Source: Oceanihabitans gracilariae
Lineage (GTDB): Bacteria > Bacteroidota > Bacteroidia > Flavobacteriales > Flavobacteriaceae
DNA length: 64,000 nucleotides
Direction: 5' to 3'
Assembly: GCF_042684485.1 (NCBI RefSeq)
Contig: NZ_JBHULM010000001.1
Span: 352,905-416,904 of the forward strand
The position numbers and the translations under genes were made by a program. Below, in pieces: positions 7,625-17,069 of the stretch; positions within the stretch are counted from its first letter, which is position 1; every line of letters begins with the position of its first letter. The notes under the pieces were generated by a model that saw nothing but the letters and a program-made list of their open reading frames with translations, searched no databases and was not told the DNA's origin.

Positions 7625-9037
7625 TTAACGTTTTTCTAAAAGTACAACATTTTCTACATGAAATGTTTGCGGAAACATATCTACAGGTTGCAGTTTTGTT
7701 ACTTTATACATATCATTCATTAACGCTAAATCTCTAGCTTGTGTTGCACTATTACAACTTACATAAACTATTTTATTTGGCGCAATATTTAGTATTTGAT
7801 TAACAACATCTTTATGCATACCATCACGAGGAGGATCTGTAATAATTACATCTGGTTTACCATGTGTTTTAATAAACTCTTCATTAAAAACGTTTTTCAT
7901 GTCACCAACAAAAAAATCGGTGTTATCAATATTGTTAAGTTTTGCGTTTTCTTTAGCAGCAAGAATAGCGTCTGGAACTGCCTCAACACCTACCACTTTT
8001 TTAGCTTGTTTAGCAACAAACTGCGCAATGGTTCCTGTACCTGTATATAAATCATATACCAACTCATTACCAGATAAACCTGCAAAATCACGTGTAATTT
8101 TGTACAGTTCAAAAGCTTGTTTTGAATTGGTTTGGTAAAAGGATTTGGCATTAATTTTAAATTTTAAGCCTTCCATTTCTTCAAAAATATGGTCTTCACC
8201 TTTATAGCAAATTACTTCTTGGTCATAAATAGTATCATTAGCTTTTTCATTAATGATGTATTGTAAAGAGGTAATTTGTTTAAACTCTTGGCCAAGGAAA
8301 TCTAGTAATAGCTCACGTTTTTCTTTATGGTCTTTAAAAAACTGAACAACTACCATAATGTCTCCAGTAGAAGAGGTACGAATCATTAATGTTCTTAATA
8401 ATCCGGTTTGGTTTCTGGTATTAAAAAATTCCATGTCATTATCTAACGCAAACTGTTTTACAGCGTTACGTATAGCGTTAGAAGGATCTGCTTGTAAGTG
8501 ACATTTATTTATATCTAAAATTTTGTCCCACATTCCAGGAATATGAAAACCTAAAGCATTTCTATCTCCTAAATCTTCTGTAGAATCAATTTCTTCAAAA
8601 GTTAACCAACGAGAATCACTAAAAGAGAATTCCATTTTATTTCTGTAAAAATACTGTTCTGCAGAACCTAAAATAGGCGTAATTTCTGGTAATTCAATAT
8701 GGCCAATTCTGGTTAGGTTATTGGTAACTTCTTTTTGTTTGTAAAACAATTGGTGTTCATACGCCATATCTTGCCATTTACAACCACCACAAGTACCAAA
8801 ATGCTCGCAAGCAGGTTGTGTACGTTTATCTGATAATTTATGAAAAACGGTTGCTTTACCTTCATAGTACGCTTTTCGTTTTTTAAAGGTTTGCACATCT
8901 ACCACATCACCAGGAACTGCGTTTGGTAAAAATATAACTTTTCCATCTGGAGCTTTAGCAATGGTTTTACCTTTTGCACCAGCATCTATAACTTCCACAT
9001 TAGTGAAAACTTGTTTTCTGTTTTTTCTTCTTGACAT
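7625..9037 (-). CDS. rlmD: 23S rRNA (uracil-C5)-methyltransferase RlmD
   Basis: This 470-residue enzyme forms m5U at the RlmD position of 23S rRNA. An N-terminal TRAM domain (residues about 5-65) is followed by the iron-sulfur cysteines C77, C83 and C86 in CEHFGTCGGCKW. The methyltransferase domain has motif I DLYTGTGTIAQF, the DPPRDGMH motif and the catalytic YVSCNSATQARDL segment near residue 430. Length and domain order match the family. A CAAAAGTA (-7-like, reverse strand) element at 9043-9050 is only a few bases ahead of the ATG, so the message may have a very short leader. Confidence 0.96.
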   Translation of the reverse strand: MSRRKNRKQVFTNVEVIDAGAKGKTIAKAPDGKVIFLPNAVPGDVVDVQTFKKRKAYYEGKATVFHKLSDKRTQPACEHFGTCGGCKWQDMAYEHQLFYKQKEVTNNLTRIGHIELPEITPILGSAEQYFYRNKMEFSFSDSRWLTFEEIDSTEDLGDRNALGFHIPGMWDKILDINKCHLQADPSNAIRNAVKQFALDNDMEFFNTRNQTGLLRTLMIRTSSTGDIMVVVQFFKDHKEKRELLLDFLGQEFKQITSLQYIINEKANDTIYDQEVICYKGEDHIFEEMEGLKFKINAKSFYQTNSKQAFELYKITRDFAGLSGNELVYDLYTGTGTIAQFVAKQAKKVVGVEAVPDAILAAKENAKLNNIDNTDFFVGDMKNVFNEEFIKTHGKPDVIITDPPRDGMHKDVVNQILNIAPNKIVYVSCNSATQARDLALMNDMYKVTKLQPVDMFPQTFHVENVVLLEKR

Positions 9038-9285
9038 AGTTGCAAAAGTAAGGAAAGGATTTTCTTTTTTCGAGTATTGATTTATGATTTTTTAAATAAA
9101 AATGAGAATAGAAATATTTTAATTCAACACGAATATTTAGTATTTTGCAAGTCTTTAGGGATGATTTCTTTCCCACGCTGAATTTTCGACTCTCATCTAT
9201 ACAAAAAGTTATGGTGAGTTTAGACTTCGAAAGGATAAAGGTAGATAAGGAATGGCTTTTTTATTCACTAATAAAATTATTTAAA

Positions 9286-10530
9286 ATGGCTGTTTTAGAC
9301 CAATTAACATCGCAAGAAGCGATGGATTTAGAAAACAAGTATGGCGCGCACAATTACCATCCACTTCCAGTAGTACTGAGTAGAGGAGAAGGTGTATATG
9401 TTTGGGATGTAGAAGGAAAAAGATATTACGATTTTCTTTCTGCTTATTCTGCAGTAAACCAAGGACATTGTCATCCTAAAATTGTAGGAGCAATGGTTAA
9501 TCAAGCACAAACGCTAACATTAACATCTCGTGCATTTTATAATGATATGCTAGGTAAATTTGAAAAATTTGCTACAGAAACCTTTAACTACGATAAGCTG
9601 TTACCTATGAATACAGGAGCAGAAGCTGTTGAAACGGCTTTAAAACTTTGTAGAAAATGGGCTTATGAAGTAAAAGGAATTGATGAAAACGAAGCAGAAA
9701 TTATAGTATGTGAAAATAACTTTCATGGTAGAACAACAACTATTATATCTTTTTCAAACGATCCTGTTGCAAGAAAGAATTTTGGACCTTACACCAAAGG
9801 TTTTATAAAAATTGAATATGATAATCTACAAGCTTTAGAAGAAGCTCTTTCTAGTAATAAGAATGTTGCAGGATTTTTAGTAGAACCAATTCAAGGAGAA
9901 GCTGGAGTGTATGTACCAACAGAAGGATATTTATCAAAAGCGAAGGCTTTATGCGAAAAGTATAACGTATTATTTATTGCAGACGAAGTACAAACTGGAA
10001 TTGCAAGAACAGGTAAAATGTTAGCTATTGATCATGAAAATGTAAAAGCAGATATATTAATTCTTGGTAAAGCTTTAAGTGGTGGAGCATATCCTGTTTC
10101 TGCAGTATTGGCAAATGATACCATTATGAATGTTATTAAACCAGGAAATCATGGTAGTACATTTGGTGGTAATCCTGTAGCTGCTGCTGTTGGTATGGCT
10201 GCTTTACAAGTAATTAAAGACGAAAACCTAGCGCAAAATGCACAAGAATTAGGGGAATTATTTAGAGCAGAACTTTCTAAATTTATTGAAGGCTCTAATA
10301 TTGTAAATGGCGTAAGAGGTAAAGGTTTATTAAATGCTATTTTAATTAATGATGATGAAGAGAGCGAAACCGCTTGGAACATCTGTATTGCTTTACGTGA
10401 TAATGGTTTATTAGCAAAACCTACACATGGAAACATTATTAGATTTGCACCTCCTTTAGTTATGAACAAAGAACAACTATTAGATTGTGTTGCTATTATT
10501 GTAAAAACATTAAAGCAGTTTGAAGCATAA
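9286..10530 (+). CDS. rocD: Ornithine--oxo-acid transaminase
   Basis: This 414-residue class III PLP aminotransferase converts ornithine and 2-oxoglutarate to glutamate-5-semialdehyde and glutamate, a step of arginine degradation or proline formation. Visible features are [13 protein letters not shown] (cofactor phosphate binding), the aspartate in FIADEVQTG (about Asp233) and the PLP lysine in [10 protein letters not shown] (about Lys262). The frame is open upstream to 9145, but the added 47 residues do not look like the family and would start inside a T-rich leader, so I use the ATG at 9286 ([10 protein letters not shown]). It is followed by a bidirectional terminator. Confidence 0.94.
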   Translation: MAVLDQLTSQEAMDLENKYGAHNYHPLPVVLSRGEGVYVWDVEGKRYYDFLSAYSAVNQGHCHPKIVGAMVNQAQTLTLTSRAFYNDMLGKFEKFATETFNYDKLLPMNTGAEAVETALKLCRKWAYEVKGIDENEAEIIVCENNFHGRTTTIISFSNDPVARKNFGPYTKGFIKIEYDNLQALEEALSSNKNVAGFLVEPIQGEAGVYVPTEGYLSKAKALCEKYNVLFIADEVQTGIARTGKMLAIDHENVKADILILGKALSGGAYPVSAVLANDTIMNVIKPGNHGSTFGGNPVAAAVGMAALQVIKDENLAQNAQELGELFRAELSKFIEGSNIVNGVRGKGLLNAILINDDEESETAWNICIALRDNGLLAKPTHGNIIRFAPPLVMNKEQLLDCVAIIVKTLKQFEA

Positions 10531-10561
10531 GTTTTTCAATGTATACAACTTATAGAACGAA

Positions 10562-10589
10562 AAAAAAGCGACCATTTGGTCGCTTTTTT
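10562..10589. terminator. Bidirectional terminator
   Basis: A 12-base-pair stem (10562-10573 with 10578-10589) has an ATTT loop, a GCGACC/GGTCGC core and A and T runs on either side. It serves both rocD and the converging small membrane-protein gene. Confidence 0.92.
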
Positions 10590-10609
10590 ATTTTATAAAA
10601 GAATAGGGC

Positions 10610-10948
10610 TTACTGATTTTGTTGTTGAAATTCATCTAATCTTTGTCTCATAAGTTCTGGATCTTGCATGGTATCCCAACCAAAATACATAATGGTTGCA
10701 ATAATAGAAATTATGGTAATAATAGATAATAGAATACCAATTATAGCCATTATTTTTCCTGCTTTTACGTTTCCGTAACCTAAATAATCTTCTGGTGCAT
10801 TTTTGTATAGTAAAGTAGCTTTATTGGCTAGAATAAGAGCTACAATACCTAAGGTGATACCTAAAACACCATAACACCAACAGGTTACTATAGATAATAT
10901 TCCAAAAACTAATATAAGCGTTGCGTTTGGTAGCGTTTTTTTTTCCAT
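10610..10948 (-). CDS. CCC-motif small membrane protein
   Basis: This 112-residue protein has two long hydrophobic segments (residues about 10-43 and 64-90) separated by a short loop with NAPEDYLGYGNVKAGKIMA. The first helix contains CWC (C23, C25), matching the group annotated as CCC-motif membrane proteins, related to DUF4190. The charged glutamine-rich C-terminus (RLDEFQQQNQ) is probably cytoplasmic. No enzymatic residues are visible. It is 8 bases downstream of the DUF2752 gene, which suggests a two-gene transcript; the two families are neighbours in other Bacteroidota. Confidence 0.72.
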   Translation of the reverse strand: MEKKTLPNATLILVFGILSIVTCWCYGVLGITLGIVALILANKATLLYKNAPEDYLGYGNVKAGKIMAIIGILLSIITIISIIATIMYFGWDTMQDPELMRQRLDEFQQQNQ

Positions 10949-10955
10949 ACTTGAT

Positions 10956-11237
10956 TTAAATAAATTTAAAGATATAGTTAGTAAAGATAATTACAATGTT
11001 AATACTAAATAATATAAGTAAATAATTGTGTCCGTTTTTAAATTTAAACTTTAGGTGTAATACTAATACCAGCAACATTAAAAGTATAGTAAAAATGGCT
11101 GGGTACATTTTAAAAGCTGCTGTAAAATCTCCTTGAATTAGGTATACTAATGAGCGTTGCATACCACAACCAGGACATTCTATACCAAATAGTTTTTTAT
11201 TTAAACAAGGTAGCATGTAGGCTTCAAAAGAAGACAT
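10956..11237 (-). CDS. DUF2752 domain-containing membrane protein
   Basis: This 93-residue protein has the family signature CPGCGMQRSL at residues 21-30 (cysteines C21 and C24, plus C11 upstream), followed by two hydrophobic segments. DUF2752 proteins are small inner-membrane proteins of unknown function whose cysteine pair may bind a metal. It precedes the CCC-motif gene with an 8-base gap on the same strand. The upstream flank holds the terminator of the T9SS-exported protein. Confidence 0.82.
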   Translation of the reverse strand: MSSFEAYMLPCLNKKLFGIECPGCGMQRSLVYLIQGDFTAAFKMYPAIFTILLMLLVLVLHLKFKFKNGHNYLLILFSINIVIIFTNYIFKFI

Positions 11238-11274
11238 ATAGTATATATTTAGTAGCTACAAATATACAAAAAAG

Positions 11275-11316
11275 AACTTGTCTTAACAGGTAGTATTTTA
11301 ACTGCAAAGACAAGTT
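11275..11316 (-). terminator. Terminator of the T9SS type A protein gene
   Basis: An inverted repeat AACTTGTCTT / AAGACAAGTT (11275-11284 with 11307-11316) lies just after the stop at 11338. Read leftward, it is followed by a run of T residues. Confidence 0.7.
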
Positions 11317-11337
11317 TTTTATATTTTTTCTATGGAT

Positions 11338-13179
11338 TTATTTCTTTTGAGAAACAACCACTTTTTTACTTTTAGTAGTTTGATTAGCAAAAGTAACTTT
11401 AGTTATATACACTCCGTCACTTAAGCTTTTAGTTGAAAATTCATATCTATTTTTAGTAGATAGATTGTTTTCTTTAAAAATTACTTTTCCTGTAACATCA
11501 AAAAGTGAAATAGATTGCACTTCTAGTTGGTTAGGATTTAACACAGTTAACTGTGACGTAGTATTGTTTTGCATTACTAAGAAATCTTCATCTATAAACT
11601 CTTGTGAAGAAAGTGATTCACTTTGAAAAACAATTTCAAAACGATCTGTATAGTCACCTTCTTCAAGTATTATTTCATAGGCTTGCTCTTGTAAATTAAC
11701 ATATAAGTTGTTTTGCTTATCATGAATATAAATAGGCTGACTTTCTTCAAAATTTTGTACATCATAAATATCAAAACGTACTAATTGTTGGTTGTTTATA
11801 TTAACAAGTAAAGGTATTTGTAAACTTTCGTCATAATTAAATGCTTGAATAGCATAAGGTGTATTGTCATGAATCCAATTGGCATCAGAAGCAACTTGTT
11901 CAGCGATTGGTGCTTCTAAACCATAGTCAAAACCATCTGTTGCAGTATGGTGAAAGTTCATTAATAATTGACGTGTATAAGAGTCATTGCCATTATTATC
12001 AAAACCAACATTAATTCTAAAACGTTTAAAATCTTCAGGAACTATGCTGTATCCTTCTTCGTTATATTCTGTTTCAGGAAATGTTTCTCTTTCTGTTGCT
12101 GTATTTTCGGTTCTAAAAAACTCACTATCTGCATCTGATTGCTTGTAAAATACTCTATGTGAATTAGAAAAAGTAACATTAGTTGCACTAGCAGTTCCTT
12201 CTACCATAAAACCTTGCCCTACAGGAATGTAGCGTCTTGCTGTTTTTGTTCCATTTCCAGGAGAAGGACCTGCAGCTATATTACCATTTAAAAGATACAT
12301 TCTAAAGACAGCAGGAGTAAAAGATTCTGTGCCATCTGATGAAATAGTATATAAAGCATAACCACCAACATAATTAGACAATACATGTGAGGTAGCTCCA
12401 GGAGCTTGTTCCCAATATTTTAAAACACCAGTAGAGTTATTTTGATTGTTAGTATCATGAATAAATTCAAGTGCATCTATAGCAGAAGGATATGGATTAC
12501 CAACTAAAGTTTCACTGTTTGGGTTTAATGTTACTGTTATATCTCCATTATTTGGTTTTCCTCTAAAATCATATTTTTGTGAACCACTAGGGTTTCCTTT
12601 CATGCTAAAACCATAGCCAGAATCTAAAGTTCCGTTAGGATCTCCACCAACAGGTAAAGAACCACCACCAAGACCTATCCAATCTTCGTAAGCATTAGAT
12701 GTTGTAGGTAATCCTATAAATGTATATAACCAATAACTAGAAATTTGTGTAGCAGTACCATCATAACCAGAAGTATAACCATAAGGATTACTATTTATTG
12801 GAGCTGTTACTTCATAATACAAATTATTACTAGGCATAAATGCAGAATTTCCTGTTGCAGCTATATTTTGTCCTACAGGCGAAGCCCAATAATTATACAT
12901 GTAAGTGTTAGAGTTACCTGTTTGGTAAACACTTAGTTTTCCTTCTCCAGAGTTTCCTACGTTGTTGCCTTGTAAAAGGTGTGCATCATTACGTAGATAT
13001 AGATGTCCATTTGTATCTAAATTAACATCATCTGTTACATATAAAGGTGCTACATTTGGTCCACTTGAAAAAGCTGTACCATCTACATAAACATAACTGC
13101 CATTACTAACGTATAGGTCTGATTGCGCAAAGCTCAGGCTGCAGAATGTTAATAGTATTAAGGTGATAAAATATTTCAT
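11338..13179 (-). CDS. T9SS type A sorting-domain exported protein
   Basis: This 613-residue exported protein has a signal peptide (MKYFITLILLTFCSLSFAQ). The long strand-rich body contains SWLYTFIGLP, GNPYPSAIDALEFI and GQGFMVEGT segments found in large Bacteroidota surface proteins. The C-terminal 80 residues form a type A sorting domain: NPNQLEVQSISLFDVTGKV, then LSDGVYITKVTF and the lysine-rich end KSKKVVVSQKK. Such domains direct passage through the type IX secretion system and are removed on export. No catalytic domain is recognised, so a surface or adhesive role is only a guess. The gene has its own terminator. Confidence 0.85.
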   Translation of the reverse strand: MKYFITLILLTFCSLSFAQSDLYVSNGSYVYVDGTAFSSGPNVAPLYVTDDVNLDTNGHLYLRNDAHLLQGNNVGNSGEGKLSVYQTGNSNTYMYNYWASPVGQNIAATGNSAFMPSNNLYYEVTAPINSNPYGYTSGYDGTATQISSYWLYTFIGLPTTSNAYEDWIGLGGGSLPVGGDPNGTLDSGYGFSMKGNPSGSQKYDFRGKPNNGDITVTLNPNSETLVGNPYPSAIDALEFIHDTNNQNNSTGVLKYWEQAPGATSHVLSNYVGGYALYTISSDGTESFTPAVFRMYLLNGNIAAGPSPGNGTKTARRYIPVGQGFMVEGTASATNVTFSNSHRVFYKQSDADSEFFRTENTATERETFPETEYNEEGYSIVPEDFKRFRINVGFDNNGNDSYTRQLLMNFHHTATDGFDYGLEAPIAEQVASDANWIHDNTPYAIQAFNYDESLQIPLLVNINNQQLVRFDIYDVQNFEESQPIYIHDKQNNLYVNLQEQAYEIILEEGDYTDRFEIVFQSESLSSQEFIDEDFLVMQNNTTSQLTVLNPNQLEVQSISLFDVTGKVIFKENNLSTKNRYEFSTKSLSDGVYITKVTFANQTTKSKKVVVSQKK

Positions 13180-13402
13180 GAGGGAATTATTTGCTTTGTT
13201 AATGGTCTTAATCTTTTTTTAATATTTTAACTTATAAATTAGATATCTAAAGTTGGTTGAATTTTACTAATCTATATTTATTACATTGTAAAATACATTG
13301 TTTTAAAATGTAACTAATTGTATTTTAGTCAATAAGTTAATCACGAAATTTAGTAATTAAAAAGTACCTTATTAAATTTTATTACTTATTTTCGATGTAC
13401 AG

Positions 13403-13410
13403 TATATTTG
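13403..13410 (+). promoter_or_regulatory. Predicted -7 element for the small membrane protein and smr gene
   Basis: TATATTTG matches TAnnTTTG and lies 24 bases before the start at 13435. No good TTG is seen at the usual distance. About 100 bases further upstream, TTACATT (13281-13287) and AATGTAA (13307-13313) form an inverted repeat of unknown role. Confidence 0.45.
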
Positions 13411-13434
13411 TTAGACAAACGTTATGTGAATGTT

Positions 13435-13623
13435 ATGAAAAAAGTAAAAAATTACGATTATGTTCTGGTGCTATTGGGTAGTGCAGCAGCAATTTATGCA
13501 CAAGCAGGAGAACAGCAGAACACTTTAATTTTAGTTTTAGGAATTGTAGTTTTAATGTTTGGTTTGTATCGTATTTATAGTACTATACCTAGTAAAAAAG
13601 AAGAAGATAAAAATGAGTTTTAA
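13435..13623 (+). CDS. Small hydrophobic membrane protein
   Basis: This 62-residue protein starts at the ATG MKKVKNYDYV; an in-frame start nine codons upstream is possible but would sit close to the predicted promoter. Two hydrophobic stretches (about 11-24 and 30-47) suggest a small hairpin membrane protein with a charged C-terminus KKEEDKNEF. Its end overlaps the smr start by 11 bases, so the two are translated together. I do not recognise a family, though small proteins of this type often precede Smr genes in flavobacteria. Confidence 0.6.
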   Translation: MKKVKNYDYVLVLLGSAAAIYAQAGEQQNTLILVLGIVVLMFGLYRIYSTIPSKKEEDKNEF

Positions 13624-14167
13624 AGTTGGAGATTTTGTTTTTGTTTTAGATGATGATTTATCTGGAGAAATAGTTCGTATTTCGGGAGATACTATCACTA
13701 TTTTAACTGAAGATGAATTTGAATTAAATTTTAATAGTAACGAAGTTGTTAAACAAGAAAGCGCAAATACATTAGAGCAAAACGTTTTTACAAATGCTTC
13801 CTTACAGCATGTGGTTTCAGAAAAAGAAACTAAGAAAAGAAAGCAAGTAACCAAAAAACCTAAAGAACGATATGAACCTACTTTTGAAGTAGACTTACAT
13901 ATACACCATTTAACAAAGTCATCAAAAGGCATGTCTAGCCACGATATGTTAAACTTACAATTAGATACTGCTAGAAGGCAACTAGAGTTTGCTATACATA
14001 AACGCATACAAAAAATGGTGTTTATTCATGGCGTTGGAGAAGGGGTTTTAAAAACCGAATTAGAGTATCTTTTAGGTAGATATAAAGTAAAGTTTTATGA
14101 AGCTAATTACCAAAAATATGGTTTAGGAGCTACAGAAGTTTATATCTACCAAAATACAAAACCTTAA
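13613..14167 (+). CDS. Smr-domain protein
   Basis: This 184-residue protein has an N-terminal part (residues 1-45, FKVGDFVFVLDDDLSGEIVR) that looks like a small beta-barrel binding module. A charged linker leads to a C-terminal Smr domain with the DLHIHH motif (94-99) and HGVGEG (139-144), the two conserved signatures of the MutS2-type small MutS-related nuclease domain. Stand-alone Smr proteins are thought to act on DNA or RNA; recent work on the family points to roles on stalled ribosomes or mRNA cleavage. The ATG at 13613 is preferred over an upstream frame extension that overlaps the previous gene. Confidence 0.87.
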   Translation: MSFKVGDFVFVLDDDLSGEIVRISGDTITILTEDEFELNFNSNEVVKQESANTLEQNVFTNASLQHVVSEKETKKRKQVTKKPKERYEPTFEVDLHIHHLTKSSKGMSSHDMLNLQLDTARRQLEFAIHKRIQKMVFIHGVGEGVLKTELEYLLGRYKVKFYEANYQKYGLGATEVYIYQNTKP

Positions 14168-15111
14168 AAAGGAATTTCTACAGTTCTTTCCTTAATTAAG
14201 CTATCATCTTCTAAAGTACCAAAATCTAAATAATCATAAGTAATAGAAGGTAACTCTAGGTTTATTATTTCTAAAGTAACCTCAAAAGTTTGTTGTATAT
14301 CATGATCTCTATAGGCTGTTGCAGTAACTGTAGTACTAACGCTATTATTTAAGTAATCTGCTCCTACGGTAGGATCTGTAAAATCATTGGTAGGATCTTG
14401 GTCTTGTGTATCATTTTCTTCGTTTATAGTAAGTACACCATCGCCATCATCATCTGGATCTAAATAATTTGGAACTAAGTCAATACCAAGGGCTATTTCA
14501 TCTGCTTCATCGGTATTTAATGGGTTAGTTAAAGGGTTATCGTCTCCATCTAAATCGTCATAATCAATTTCTAAACGCGTAAGTACATTATCCCCATCAT
14601 CATCTTCATCTAAATAATTTGGTATACCATCACCATCGGTATCATCATCGGTTAAATCTCCATTACCATTAATATCTTCCAATTCTGCTGCAATACCATC
14701 ATCATCATCTTCGGTTAAAGAAATATAAACGGTTGCTGTTCCTGTTGTGCTTTCTTCGTCATTTGTAATGGTAATATCTGATGAAGGTACATCATCACAA
14801 AAGAAATCTGTAGGAGTAGCATCATATCTTCTATAATTAAAGAAGTTTGTGGTTCCGTTAATAGTGTATTGTTCTTCGGTAATATACAATTCGCCATTTT
14901 CATCCGTAGCTATTAAGCTATCTAGCGACTTAGTTACAGAAGTAATTTGTAAAGAAATAGATTCTGCAGGATCTTCTTTTATTTTATAAAACACCAATTC
15001 GCCACAGGCAGAAAAAGTATCTTCAAAATCAAGTTCTTCTGTAATAATATCTCCATCGTTACAAGAAAAAAGCATAAAAACAGAGGAAATAACAAAAAGT
15101 AACTTTTTCAT
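14164..15111 (-). CDS. Lipoprotein with acidic calcium-binding (TSP3-like) repeats
   Basis: This 315-residue lipoprotein has a signal segment ending MLFSC, with Cys17 as lipidation site. The middle (residues about 145-240) is packed with DxDxDG-type loops (DDDTDGDGIPNYLDEDDDGD, DPDDDGDGVLT) typical of thrombospondin type 3 calcium-binding repeats. Flanking regions are strand-rich. The reading frame is open upstream to 15393, but that part is antisense to the next gene, so the ATG at 15111 is the true start. It overlaps the smr gene end by 4 bases on the opposite strand. It probably sits on the outer membrane; its function is unknown. Confidence 0.82.
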   Translation of the reverse strand: MKKLLFVISSVFMLFSCNDGDIITEELDFEDTFSACGELVFYKIKEDPAESISLQITSVTKSLDSLIATDENGELYITEEQYTINGTTNFFNYRRYDATPTDFFCDDVPSSDITITNDEESTTGTATVYISLTEDDDDGIAAELEDINGNGDLTDDDTDGDGIPNYLDEDDDGDNVLTRLEIDYDDLDGDDNPLTNPLNTDEADEIALGIDLVPNYLDPDDDGDGVLTINEENDTQDQDPTNDFTDPTVGADYLNNSVSTTVTATAYRDHDIQQTFEVTLEIINLELPSITYDYLDFGTLEDDSLIKERTVEIPF

Positions 15112-15167
15112 AGTATTGTAATTTTTGAACAAAAATAATAGAATTGTTAAACTTATAACGATGCTTC

Positions 15168-15197
15168 TTGCAAATAATTTTAATTGCACTATTTTTG
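15168..15197 (+). promoter_or_regulatory. Predicted promoter of the cysteine desulfurase gene
   Basis: TTG at 15168-15170, then 19 bases, then TATTTTTG at 15190-15197 (TAnnTTTG consensus). The start codon follows 25 bases later. Confidence 0.65.
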
Positions 15198-15222
15198 TTG
15201 CTTCAAACACACAATTATATTT

Positions 15223-16365
15223 ATGAAAACTGTTTATTTTGATAGTGCTGCAACTACGCAAGTACGAGACGAAGTGATTAAAGATATGCAAGAAGTTCTT
15301 GCTTCGCAATACGGAAATCCTTCTTCTACACATGCATTTGGTCGTGCATCTAAATCTATTATTGAAACTGCAAGAAAAACGATAGCAAAACAATTACACG
15401 CTTTACCACAAGAAATAATTTTTACTTCTGGAGGTACAGAAGCAGATAATATGATTTTGCGTTGTGCTGTTAGAGATGGTAATGTAACAACAATAATTAC
15501 TTCGCCAATTGAGCATCATGCTGTTTTGCATACAGTTGAAGAGTTAAGAAATGAGTATAATGTAACTGTAGAGTATGTTAAACTGCAATCTTGTGGTACT
15601 CCAGATTATGAAGATTTAGAAAGATTATTAGCTGCTAATGATGAGCGTAAACTAGTAAGTTTAATGCATATTAATAATGAAATAGGAAACATTTTAGATA
15701 TTGATAAAGTTGCAAATTTATGCAAAGCGAACAATGCACTTTTTCATAGTGATACTGTGCAATCTATAGGTCATTTTGATTGGGATGTTGAGAAAACTCC
15801 TATTGATTTTATGACTGCTGCAGCACATAAATTTCATGGTCCTAAAGGTATAGGTTTTGCTTACATACGAAAAAACAGCAATTTTAAACCGCTTATTTTT
15901 GGTGGTTCACAAGAGCGTGGTCATCGTGCAGGAACAGAACCAGTACATAATATAAAAGGTTTAGAAACTGCTTTTAAATTAGCTTATGAAAATTTAGAAG
16001 AAGAAAGTGCTTATGTACAATCTTTAAAAGATTATTTTAAAACAGCAATTAAAAAGGCAATACCAGAAGTAAAGTTTAATGGTAATTGTGACGATAAAGT
16101 AAAAAGTACCTATACTTTAATAAATGTGTGTTTACCAATGAGTCCAGAAAAAGCGTTGACTTTACAGTTTCAATTAGATTTAAAAGGAATTGCTTGCTCA
16201 AAAGGTTCTGCTTGCCAAAGTGGAAGCGGAAAAGGTTCTCATGTTTTAGCACAAATATTAGAAGAAGAAGATATACAAAAACCATCTATTCGTTTTTCGT
16301 TTTGTAGATACAATACAAAAGAAGAGATTGATTATACTATAGATGTTTTAAAAGAGTTTGTTTAG
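15223..16365 (+). CDS. Cysteine desulfurase (IscS/NifS family)
   Basis: This 380-residue PLP enzyme releases sulfur from L-cysteine as an enzyme persulfide for iron-sulfur cluster or thio-modification pathways. The start MKTVYFDSAATTQV is typical. The PLP lysine is in TAAAHKFHGPKG (about Lys203), and the mobile catalytic cysteine is in SACQSGSGKGSH (about Cys331). The SACxSGS form and the length resemble IscS/NifS rather than SufS. No scaffold gene is adjacent, so a dedicated partner cannot be named. Confidence 0.92.
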   Translation: MKTVYFDSAATTQVRDEVIKDMQEVLASQYGNPSSTHAFGRASKSIIETARKTIAKQLHALPQEIIFTSGGTEADNMILRCAVRDGNVTTIITSPIEHHAVLHTVEELRNEYNVTVEYVKLQSCGTPDYEDLERLLAANDERKLVSLMHINNEIGNILDIDKVANLCKANNALFHSDTVQSIGHFDWDVEKTPIDFMTAAAHKFHGPKGIGFAYIRKNSNFKPLIFGGSQERGHRAGTEPVHNIKGLETAFKLAYENLEEESAYVQSLKDYFKTAIKKAIPEVKFNGNCDDKVKSTYTLINVCLPMSPEKALTLQFQLDLKGIACSKGSACQSGSGKGSHVLAQILEEEDIQKPSIRFSFCRYNTKEEIDYTIDVLKEFV

Positions 16366-16393
16366 CTAAAGAAATAGAAAAGTATAAAACATA

Positions 16394-16430
16394 AAAAAAC
16401 CTTCAGAAATAATTTTCCTGAAGGTTTTTT
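16394..16430. terminator. Bidirectional terminator
   Basis: Stem AAAAAACCTTCAG / CTGAAGGTTTTTT (16394-16406 with 16418-16430) has an 11-base loop. It lies between the converging cysteine desulfurase gene and the small membrane-anchored protein gene. Confidence 0.9.
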
Positions 16431-16448
16431 TTACCACTCAATTAACAC

Positions 16449-16955
16449 TTAAGCAGCTTGTTCTTTTTTAAGAATATTGTTTTTAATTTTAGTTTCCCAT
16501 TTTTCTAATAACGAAACTTCATCACTCATTGTAATATTTACATCTACATTATAAAACTCTAATGCTTCTTTGTTTAATTTGTTAGCGTTTACATATTCAA
16601 TAACCAAATCTATTTTATCGGTTTCTGTTTTAAAAGTTCCTTTGGTTTTAAAGGTTCTATTGGTTCTAACAATAGCACAAGAGCTTACTTGGTTTAAATC
16701 TATAATTTTAGTGTTATACGCTTCGTCTATAATTTTAGAATAGATAAGTTTATTTTTATTGGTATCTAAAGCAATAGCATAGTAGCTTCCCCAGAAATCT
16801 GGTTCATTAACGGTTAAATTATTTTTTAAAGCTTCGTCAATAAATGCTTTTCTTGATTTTTTCTTTTTACTAGTTTGTGATCTTTGTATTGCTACTATTG
16901 GTAATACTATTATTAGAACGATGATTGCACCTATAATGGTGTTTGTTGTATCCAT
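16449..16955 (-). CDS. Membrane-anchored hypothetical protein
   Basis: This 168-residue protein has one N-terminal transmembrane helix (residues 6-23, IIGAIIVLIIVLPIVAI), followed by a basic stop-transfer stretch QRSQTSKKKKSRK that would place the rest in the cytoplasm. The soluble part has a pattern NKLIYSKIIDEAYNTKIIDLNQVSS, reminiscent of small strand-rich domains in other Bacteroidota proteins, but I cannot name a family. It has its own terminator downstream and about 115 bases upstream to the next gene. Confidence 0.65.
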   Translation of the reverse strand: MDTTNTIIGAIIVLIIVLPIVAIQRSQTSKKKKSRKAFIDEALKNNLTVNEPDFWGSYYAIALDTNKNKLIYSKIIDEAYNTKIIDLNQVSSCAIVRTNRTFKTKGTFKTETDKIDLVIEYVNANKLNKEALEFYNVDVNITMSDEVSLLEKWETKIKNNILKKEQAA

Positions 16956-17069
16956 GATTTTATTTTTTTTATTATAAGAAATGCTTCTTGGTAAATACCA
17001 AGAATGAGAATGTGCAACTAAATACTTGTTTTGTACTTAGTTGTGCTGTGTTGAATAAAAAAAATACGC

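Noticed and set aside
9145..9285. In-frame N-terminal extension of RocD by 47 residues
   Set aside because: The extension does not resemble aminotransferases, and the ATG at 9286 gives the usual start. The stretch is probably leader.
14560..14840. Simple-sequence repeat or CRISPR-like array
   Set aside because: The repetition comes from codons for Asp-rich calcium loops in the lipoprotein.
15112..15393. Upstream extension of the calcium-repeat lipoprotein
   Set aside because: It lies antisense to the cysteine desulfurase start and has no signal. The lipoprotein signal begins at 15111.
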